DNA of 64,000 bases. It comes from a bacterium. GTDB taxonomy: Bacteria; Pseudomonadota; Gammaproteobacteria; Pseudomonadales; Moraxellaceae. Under the pieces are notes generated by a model, which was given only the letters and a program-made list of their open reading frames with translations, searched no databases and was not told the origin of the DNA. The position numbers and the translations under genes are program-made. Positions 59,282 to 64,000 of this stretch are shown in pieces (the first letter of the stretch is position 1; every line of letters starts with the position of its first letter). The stretch covers positions 62,001 through 126,000 of the forward strand of contig JAQSDB010000003.1 in the NCBI GenBank assembly GCA_029945725.1. The letters run 5' to 3'.

Positions 59282-60130
59282 TCAGCGTGGCTTTGTCAGT
59301 GCATGCAGACGGTTGTTGAGCTGTCGCATGACGAATTCGTAAGGCCAGGCAAACTTGCGCTGGAACCAGTAGCCAACAGCGATGTCCATCGAGGTGAACA
59401 CCATGTAGCGCCGCGCCAGCACGCCCTTGATGATGGCGTCGGCCGCTTTTTCAGGCGTAACGGCGTGGCGCTGGAAATGCTGCTTCAGCTTTTGCACCTC
59501 GCTGTCATTGCTGTCGACACCCATGATCTCGATGGTATCAACCAGCCCGGTATTGACGCCGCCGGGGCAGACCAGGCTGACGCCGATACCATGCCGCTTC
59601 AGGTCATAGCGCAGCACTTCCGATACGCCGCGCAAACCGAACTTGCTGGCGCTGTAGGCTGCATGCCAGGGCAGGCCGAAGAGGCCGGCGGCCGATGACA
59701 CATTCACCAGATGGCCGCCACGGCCGGCCTTGATCATCGCCGGAAGGAAACACTCCATCACGTGGATCGGCCCCATCAGGTTGATCTCGATGCTGCGGCG
59801 CCAGTGGTGATGTTCAAGGTTTTCGATACTGCCCCAGATGGAGATGCCGGCAATATTCATCAGGATGTCGGGGCTGCCGTGCGCCGCGAGGATGTCGTGC
59901 GCAAAATCCTGCACCGCCGGAAAATCCGCTATGTCCATGACACGGAAGGCGCTGATCCTGCCGCCACTCTGACGTATCCGGTTGACGACGCTCTCGAGCT
60001 GAACCGCGTTGATATCGGTCAGGAAAAGCTCGGCGCCCTGCGCGGCCGCGGCGATGGCCACGGCCTTGCCGATGCCGCTGGCGGCGCCAGTGATGAAGCA
60101 CTTCTTGTCTTGCAGGCTGCTGATGCACAT
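59282..60130 (-). CDS. Short-chain dehydrogenase/reductase
   Basis: A 282-residue classical SDR: TGAASGIGKAVAIAAA cofactor loop with TDIN (NAD-type), MNIAGIS, catalytic Ser in NVSSAAG and Tyr-Lys in AAYSASKFGLRG. The C-terminal part (GYWFQRKFAWPYEFVMRQL) fits the same group as the SDR of the BVMO operon. It is divergent from an AraC regulator, which probably controls it. Substrate unknown. Confidence 0.92.
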   Translation of the reverse strand: MCISSLQDKKCFITGAASGIGKAVAIAAAAQGAELFLTDINAVQLESVVNRIRQSGGRISAFRVMDIADFPAVQDFAHDILAAHGSPDILMNIAGISIWGSIENLEHHHWRRSIEINLMGPIHVMECFLPAMIKAGRGGHLVNVSSAAGLFGLPWHAAYSASKFGLRGVSEVLRYDLKRHGIGVSLVCPGGVNTGLVDTIEIMGVDSNDSEVQKLKQHFQRHAVTPEKAADAIIKGVLARRYMVFTSMDIAVGYWFQRKFAWPYEFVMRQLNNRLHALTKPR

Positions 60131-60311
60131 TTTTTCATCCTTCGGAGATGGCGGGCCTGATGCTGCTGACAGAGTGCCGGCCCATGGCTTGTCAGCCTAG
60201 TTTCCAAAGCGGCCGGATGGGGTACCCAAACGGGCCAGCCTGTCTGTTGTGGCCGTATTCATGACAACATGGCCTGACGGTTCCCGAAGACTGAAGCACT
60301 GGCACACACCC

Positions 60312-61367
60312 ATGTCGACAACGGTAAAGAATCCCGCCCTCGCCTGGATATCGGCACGCCATCTCCAGCACATGATGGCGCGCGGCGAAGCGGCCGGTCT
60401 GGCCATGAACGAATTGCTCGAAGCGGCCGGGCTGAACCGGACCAGCCTTGCCGATGCCGACGGACTGATCCCGGTGACAGCGATTGAGTCCATGCTGGCA
60501 GCGCTCGCGCGCCGCCATGGCGATCCCCTCATCGGCCTGCATCTGGCCAGCGACATCCAGCCGGCCACCTTCGGCGCCATCGGTTATATCTGCCAGGCCT
60601 GCAGCACCTTTGGCGACGTGCTTGACGTGGTCACCCGCTACAACGGCCTGCTCAGCAATATCGGCACCACCTCCATGGCTTTTCATCCCGGCACAGTCGA
60701 GCTGCGCTGGCAATGCTCAACCGGCAGCGCGGAATTCCGCCGGCAGGCGACCAGCTATGTGCTGGGTGCTTTTGTGGTGCTGGCGCGGCTGCTGTTGCCG
60801 GAAGAAAAAAACCTGCTGAAGGCGGTGCATTTCACGCAGGCGCGGCCCGACGATGCGCGGCAGGTTCGCGAGTATTTTTCGTTTTTCCGCAGCCCGGTTT
60901 ATTTTGGCAAGGCGCAGGATGCCGTACTGATTCCCGCCAGCGCCCTGCAGGCAAAAATGCATCATGGCGATGCCTTCATCAAGGATCTGCTGGAACGCCA
61001 TGCGCTTGCGCTGCTGCAGCAGCGCGAACAGCCCTTGTCACTCACCGACAGTGTTCGCCAGCTGCTTGGAGCCATGATCATCGACGGCGTGCCTGGCAAG
61101 GCCGTGATTGCGCAGCAACTCGGCACCAGCACGCGCAGCCTGCACCGCAGGCTGCAGGAGGCAGGCTCCGGCTACCAGCACATCCTCGACCAAGTCCGCC
61201 TTGAAATGGCGTGTGCACGGCTGGGTGAAAGCACGGATTCCATTCATGCCATCGCAGAGCAGCTCGGCTTCAGTTCGCACCAGTCTTTTCTGCGCTGGTT
61301 CCGGCAACAGGCCGGCAGCACGCCAGGCGCCTACCGCAAGACAGGAAAAACCCGCCATGAACACTGA
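60312..61367 (+). CDS. AraC-family regulator (OruR/VirS-like N-terminal domain)
   Basis: A 351-residue regulator from ATG 60312. Residues about 30-220 match the PF12625-like N-terminal domain (ITVIESMLAALARRHGDPLIGLHLA-type text: PVTAIESMLAALARRHGDPL). The C-terminal domain has two helix-turn-helix units: KAVIAQQLGTSTRSLHRRLQEAGSGYQHIL and SIHAIAEQLGFSSHQSFLRWFRQQAG. Ribosome sites are poor at all starts; ATG 60261 or GTG 60249 are alternatives. Divergent from the SDR; it overlaps the next gene by 11 bp. Confidence 0.9.
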   Translation: MSTTVKNPALAWISARHLQHMMARGEAAGLAMNELLEAAGLNRTSLADADGLIPVTAIESMLAALARRHGDPLIGLHLASDIQPATFGAIGYICQACSTFGDVLDVVTRYNGLLSNIGTTSMAFHPGTVELRWQCSTGSAEFRRQATSYVLGAFVVLARLLLPEEKNLLKAVHFTQARPDDARQVREYFSFFRSPVYFGKAQDAVLIPASALQAKMHHGDAFIKDLLERHALALLQQREQPLSLTDSVRQLLGAMIIDGVPGKAVIAQQLGTSTRSLHRRLQEAGSGYQHILDQVRLEMACARLGESTDSIHAIAEQLGFSSHQSFLRWFRQQAGSTPGAYRKTGKTRHEH

Positions 61368-61986
61368 CCATCCTGCTGACCGGCTGCAGCCCGAAAACGG
61401 CTGGGCGATACCTGCAACACCGCGCCTGCCACCACCTGCGCGGCGTGAGCGCGGCGTTCTTTTCCGCACGGTGTCGCGGGTGTCGGGCCTGTTCGGCCGT
61501 CCGCAGGTGCCGGACATATTTTCCGTGCTGCACGTGAATGCGCGCCTTTTCTGGCCGTGGCTGCTGTTCGCCTCGCAGCTGATGCCTTTCGGCCGGCTGA
61601 CGGCAGCGGATCGCGAAAAAATCATCCTGCGCACGGCATGGAACTGCCGCTCGCGATACGAGTGGGGCCAGCACATCGAGATTGCCCTGAAGGCCGGCGT
61701 GACTGACGACGACATCGTCAGCGTGGCAAAAGGCCCCGCTGCCTTTGCCGACCGCCACACCTGCGCCCTGATGCAGGCCTGCGATGATGTTTTCCTGAGG
61801 CAGTGCATTGCCGACAGCACCTGGGACATTCTCTCGGAGACATTCAGCCGCGAGCTGCTGATCGAGATCGTCATGCTCATCGGCCACTACATCATGCTGG
61901 CCGGTTTTCTCAACACGGCCGGCATCGCACTGGAAGCGCCGCTGGAAAAGACCCTGCAGGACTTTCATCAGCGCCTGAAACCCTGA
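61357..61986 (+). CDS. Carboxymuconolactone decarboxylase-family protein without CxxC
   Basis: A 209-residue helical protein with the family phrase REKIILRTAWNCRSRYEWGQHIEIALKAGVTDDDI and a late LIGHYIMLAGFLNTAGI. The AhpD-type CxxC pair is missing; only NCRSRYEWGQH stands at that site, as in members linked to catabolism. ATG 61357 lies within the end of the AraC gene. Frame and homology exclude the longer version starting at 61108. Context suggests it belongs to the AraC/SDR unit. Confidence 0.85.
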   Translation: MNTDHPADRLQPENGWAIPATPRLPPPARRERGVLFRTVSRVSGLFGRPQVPDIFSVLHVNARLFWPWLLFASQLMPFGRLTAADREKIILRTAWNCRSRYEWGQHIEIALKAGVTDDDIVSVAKGPAAFADRHTCALMQACDDVFLRQCIADSTWDILSETFSRELLIEIVMLIGHYIMLAGFLNTAGIALEAPLEKTLQDFHQRLKP

Positions 61987-62150
61987 GCCCGCGCCGGTCG
62001 GAGTACCCTGCTGCTGCCACCGGCGGATGACCGGTACCCAAAGCAAGCGCCATTCAGGTACACTCGCCCCCGAACTTCTGCCCTCCCGGGCCCGACAGTT
62101 TGCCGATGCGCCTGCAGGAACGCCTTTCCTGCCGCCATCCCGGAACACCG

Positions 62151-62186
62151 AAACACAAAGGCCACCGCAAGGTGGCCTTTGTGTTT
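62151..62186 (+). terminator. Long perfect hairpin upstream of the helicase gene
   Basis: AAACACAAAGGCCACC-GCAA-GGTGGCCTTTGTGTTT, a 16-bp perfect stem with no mismatch. It is 165 bp after the preceding gene. The T-run is interrupted by G, so termination may be imperfect; it could also be a leader structure of the helicase mRNA. Confidence 0.65.
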
Positions 62187-62273
62187 CTCCCCAGAGCCTG
62201 CCGCCTTGCGCCGCAGGGCCAGGATTATCCTCAGCAGGCTCTTATCGCACTTCATTACTTTTCAGTGGTTCCT

Positions 62274-63647
62274 ATGTCTTTTGCTGCACTTGGTCTTGAT
62301 CCTGCGCTGGTACGCGCGCTGGAAGAAAGCGGTTACACCGCCCCCACCCCGATTCAGGTTGAAGCGATTCCTGCCGTACTGGCCGGACGCGACCTGCTCG
62401 CTGCTGCTCAAACCGGCACCGGCAAAACCGCCGGCTTCACCCTGCCCCTGTTGCAACGCCTGTCGAAAGTCGACTTTGCCCGCTCCAGCACCAAGGCAAA
62501 AATCCGCGTCCTGATCCTCACACCAACGCGCGAGCTGGCGGCACAGGTGGAAGAAAGCGTGCGCACTTACGGCAAATACATCGACGTTAAATCGATGGTT
62601 ATTTTCGGCGGCGTCAACATCAACCCGCAGAAAGAAAAACTGAACCGGCGCATTGATATCCTGGTGGCGACACCCGGCCGCCTGCTCGATCACATCGGCC
62701 AGAAAACCATCGACCTTTCCGGCGTAGAAACGCTGGTACTGGACGAAGCCGACCGCATGCTCGACATGGGCTTCATCCGCGACATCCGCCGCATCCTGCC
62801 GCTGCTGCCAAAGGAAAGGCAGAACCTGCTTTTCTCTGCGACCTTCTCGGACGAAATCAAGACGCTGTCGGCCAGCATCCTGCACGACCCGGTGCACATT
62901 GAAGTAGCGCGCCGCAATGCCCCGGCCGAACTGGTTTCGCAAGTCGTGCATCCGGTGGATCGCGAACGCAAGCGCGAGCTGCTGGAAAAACTCATCAAGG
63001 AAGGCAAGTGGACGCAGGTGCTGGTGTTTGCCCGCACCAAGCACGGCGCCAACCGTCTTGCCGAGCAGCTCGACAAAAGCGGCATCAGCGCGCTGCCGAT
63101 TCACGGCAACAAGAGCCAGACCGCTCGTGAACGTGCCCTGCGCGAATTCAAGGCCGGCAACCTGCGCGTGCTGGTTGCGACCGATATCGCCGCGCGCGGC
63201 ATTGATATTGACGCACTGCCGCATGTGGTGAATTACGAGCTGCCGAACACACCCGAAGATTATGTGCACCGCATCGGCCGTACCGGCCGTGCCGGCTCCG
63301 AAGGCGAGGCCATTTCGCTGGTGTGTGTGGATGAGCTGAAGCTGCTGGCGGATATCGAAAAGCTGATGAAGCGCAAGCTCAACTCCGTGGTGATTGCGGG
63401 TTTTGAGCCCGACATGAATGCCAAGCCGGAGCCGCTGCGCAAACCGCGCACCGATCTGCCAGCGCGCACGCCGCGCAACAGGACGGGCGCTGCCGGCAAG
63501 CCGAACTCCGGTAATACGGGCAATTCAGGCAACCGTGCGCCATCGGGAAATTCCGCCCCGAGAAAACCCGGCACCGGCAATCCCGGCGCTGGCCGGCGTA
63601 CTCCCGGCGCGGGCAGCGGTGGCGCACCACGCTCCGGCAACCGCTGA
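62274..63647 (+). CDS. rhlE: DEAD-box RNA helicase, RhlE type
   Basis: A 457-residue ATP-dependent RNA helicase. Motifs in order: Q motif [26 protein letters not shown], Walker A AQTGTGKT, Ib TPGR, DEAD as [15 protein letters not shown] as FSATF, then domain 2 with [21 protein letters not shown] and [10 protein letters not shown]. The tail after about residue 380 is low complexity, rich in Gly, Asn, Pro and Arg, suited to RNA binding. ATG 62274 starts the Q motif; upstream frame extension is not conserved. Confidence 0.95.
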   Translation: MSFAALGLDPALVRALEESGYTAPTPIQVEAIPAVLAGRDLLAAAQTGTGKTAGFTLPLLQRLSKVDFARSSTKAKIRVLILTPTRELAAQVEESVRTYGKYIDVKSMVIFGGVNINPQKEKLNRRIDILVATPGRLLDHIGQKTIDLSGVETLVLDEADRMLDMGFIRDIRRILPLLPKERQNLLFSATFSDEIKTLSASILHDPVHIEVARRNAPAELVSQVVHPVDRERKRELLEKLIKEGKWTQVLVFARTKHGANRLAEQLDKSGISALPIHGNKSQTARERALREFKAGNLRVLVATDIAARGIDIDALPHVVNYELPNTPEDYVHRIGRTGRAGSEGEAISLVCVDELKLLADIEKLMKRKLNSVVIAGFEPDMNAKPEPLRKPRTDLPARTPRNRTGAAGKPNSGNTGNSGNRAPSGNSAPRKPGTGNPGAGRRTPGAGSGGAPRSGNR

Positions 63648-63660
63648 GCTTGCTGTCGTA

Positions 63661-63691
63661 AAAAAGGCCATCCTGTGATGGCCTTTTTTTA
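63661..63691 (+). terminator. Terminator after rhlE
   Basis: AAAAAGGCCATC-CTGT-GATGGCCTTTTTTT, 13 bp after the stop. Confidence 0.9.
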
Positions 63692-63779
63692 TGGAAACGG
63701 TTTTCACGGAATCGTCACACAACCGCCATAAAATCGGGTTAGTGACGCCATCACGGCGGCCCGGAAAAATGCTGATGCC

Positions 63780-64000
63780 ATGAGTCCTGTGAATACCGCT
63801 TTTGGTGCCGACCTCACGGGCCTGATCTGCGCCTACCGCTTTCATCCCGAGAGCGGCCGGTTCGCGCTGTCCCCCGTGGAAGCAGAAGCCTGGCTGGCCC
63901 GGCATCACCAGCGTGCCGAAGGTGCCCGTGCGGGTCCGCAGGAATTCATCTGGCTGCACATGAACCTGTCCCATGCCGGCACCGAGAAATGGCTGCGCCA
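63780..64000 (+). CDS. CorA/ZntB-like metal transporter, 5' part
   Basis: The first 73 residues of a gene cut by the right edge. LICAYRFHPESGRF near the start and EFIWLHMNLSHAGTEKWL resemble the cytoplasmic N-terminal domain of ZntB-type CorA-family transporters, which move zinc or magnesium. The membrane helices and GxN motif lie outside the window, so this rests on a short stretch. Two earlier ATGs end at once in stop codons. Confidence 0.7.
   Translation, partial: MSPVNTAFGADLTGLICAYRFHPESGRFALSPVEAEAWLARHHQRAEGARAGPQEFIWLHMNLSHAGTEKWLR

Noticed and set aside
60215-60235. GGGTACCC palindrome between SDR and araC genes
   Set aside because: It is an 8-bp palindrome only. Too short to call an operator.
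1-64000. CRISPR array, insertion sequence or prophage
   Set aside because: No regularly spaced direct repeats, transposase, integrase or phage structural genes were recognised.

Overview
The window is about 64 kb of GC-rich (roughly 60%) bacterial chromosome. Gene content points to a gammaproteobacterium: the conserved recN / fur / bamE / rnfH-ratA / smpB neighbourhood, a one-piece tmRNA with tag ANDENYALAA, lipid A modification enzymes, a Baeyer-Villiger monooxygenase operon and FadL-type porins suggest a free-living, possibly hydrocarbon- or steroid-associated lineage. I cannot name the genus from the sequence alone.

Layout. 1-4.5 kb: 3' part of recN, a CHASE2 adenylate cyclase, an SH3-domain protein and a coupled M48 protease. 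4.6-6.6 kb: one AT-rich O-antigen-type acyltransferase, a likely acquisition, followed by 0.75 kb of non-coding repeats (REP-like hairpins). 7.3-11.4 kb: a small membrane protein, then a minus-strand operon of one membrane M48 protease and three AIM24-family proteins. 11.6-15.5 kb: fur, bamE, rnfH, ratA, an SNF-like transporter, smpB. 15.6-17.5 kb: an alpha/beta hydrolase and a di-iron hydrolase behind a perfect 22-bp palindrome. 17.6-24.8 kb: dsbD divergent from tlpA, a DUF4266 lipoprotein, a DUF3570 barrel, apbE, a response regulator and a histidine kinase, with PmrA-like boxes between the two arms. 24.9-35.1 kb: DUF3300 protein, a LysR-controlled redox group, DUF1501/DUF1800 pair, P-type ATPase. 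35.4-39.7 kb: cbpA-cbpM and a MacAB-like exporter. 39.96-44.2 kb: ssrA followed by an atypical, partly AT-rich block (DUF488 protein and convergent partner, a membrane HEPN-like protein, a DUF5677-like protein, several dyads). 44.3-50.1 kb: five-gene BVMO/hydrolase/SDR operon facing a TetR regulator across two operators. 50.5-59.0 kb: envelope genes: an EptA-like transferase with an LpxE-like phosphatase, a FadL-like porin with a 991-residue Ig-like lipoprotein, and an LpxR-like deacylase. 59.3-64 kb: SDR, AraC regulator, carboxymuconolactone-decarboxylase-like protein, RhlE-type helicase, start of a CorA/ZntB-like transporter.

Three themes recur. The first is envelope maintenance and lipid A remodelling. 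The second is extracytoplasmic thiol/flavin redox: DsbD, TlpA and ApbE with an unusual Gly/Cys-tailed lipoprotein, apparently under one two-component system. The third is lipid or ketone oxidation by the TetR-controlled operon. The best candidates for something undescribed are the DsbD-TlpA-DUF4266-DUF3570-ApbE-two-component locus, the M48 + 3x AIM24 operon, and the small island behind ssrA.
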